Assembly (NCBI GenBank): GCA_947178035.1
Contig: CAMWXA010000004.1
Span: 1 to 32,268 of the forward strand
DNA from: an uncultured Lachnospiraceae bacterium
GTDB taxonomy: Bacteria; Bacillota; Clostridia; Lachnospirales; Lachnospiraceae
Reading direction: 5' to 3'
DNA: 32,268 bases
How positions within the stretch are numbered: the first letter of the stretch is position 1; each line of letters starts with the position of its first letter. The notes beneath the pieces were generated by a model. That model was not told the DNA's origin, searched no databases, and was given only the letters and a program-made list of their open reading frames with translations. This document shows positions 32,231 through 32,268 of the stretch, piece by piece. Both the position numbers and the translations under genes were made by a program.

Positions 32231-32268
32231 TTTCAGGCTGTACGTTTTTTCACGGAATGCGCAGTCCA

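Overview
The window looks like chromosome of a gut Clostridia bacterium, most likely Lachnospiraceae. Signs are moderate GC, strong AAGGAGG-type ribosome sites, consensus sigma-A promoters, Clostridia-type eukaryote-like Ser/Thr kinases, a BspA-like (DUF285) repeat surface domain, and an LplB/LplC-type sugar importer with a LacI regulator. Species is inference. Nearly all genes read on the minus strand; the exception is a small XRE regulator at 20987-21307. I saw no rRNA, tRNA, CRISPR array, phage or intact insertion sequence.

Region A (1-20573) is the notable part: two converging-in-function minus-strand operons built from signalling and membrane-remodelling domains. Operon 1 starts at a consensus promoter (9389-9417) and runs off the left edge. 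It encodes a 546-aa coiled-coil protein with a hydrophobic segment, a 697-aa dynamin-like GTPase, a 182-aa two-helix membrane protein, a GTPase fused to a C-terminal FHA domain, a Ser/Thr kinase with MORN repeats, and a near-identical kinase with a transmembrane helix and DUF285 repeats. Operon 2 starts at a promoter nearly identical to that of operon 1 (20545-20573), has an internal promoter (17214-17242) and ends at a strong terminator (9514-9548). It encodes a 102-aa protein, a secreted protein and a membrane-anchored protein with CxxCxGxG zinc motifs, a membrane protein with duplicated LRFYxDR-type units, an AAA-ATPase-like/PD-(D/E)XK protein, a 397-aa protein of unknown function, a kinase-like/NACHT/transmembrane fusion, a lipoprotein and a 71-aa protein. 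My reading is a phospho-signalling system: surface or envelope-sensing kinases create phosphothreonine that an FHA-tagged GTPase reads, and dynamin-like GTPases act on the membrane. No function has been shown; stress response, envelope repair and phage defence are all possible.

Region B (20574-21695) is a low-coding spacer holding the XRE regulator, two minus-strand terminators and a broken gene with a glycosyltransferase-2-like piece.

Region C (21696-26217) is a GH35 beta-galactosidase operon with a three-gene ABC-2 exporter, driven by a promoter lying inside the 3' end of an upstream ASCH-domain gene (26201-26710).

Region D (26711-32268) is a carbohydrate import operon: two LplB/LplC-type permeases then a lipoprotein binding protein, with stem-loops between the last two genes, a LacI-type operator over the transcription start, and the LacI-family regulator upstream on the same strand. 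An orphan cluster of stem-loops sits between this operon and the ASCH gene.
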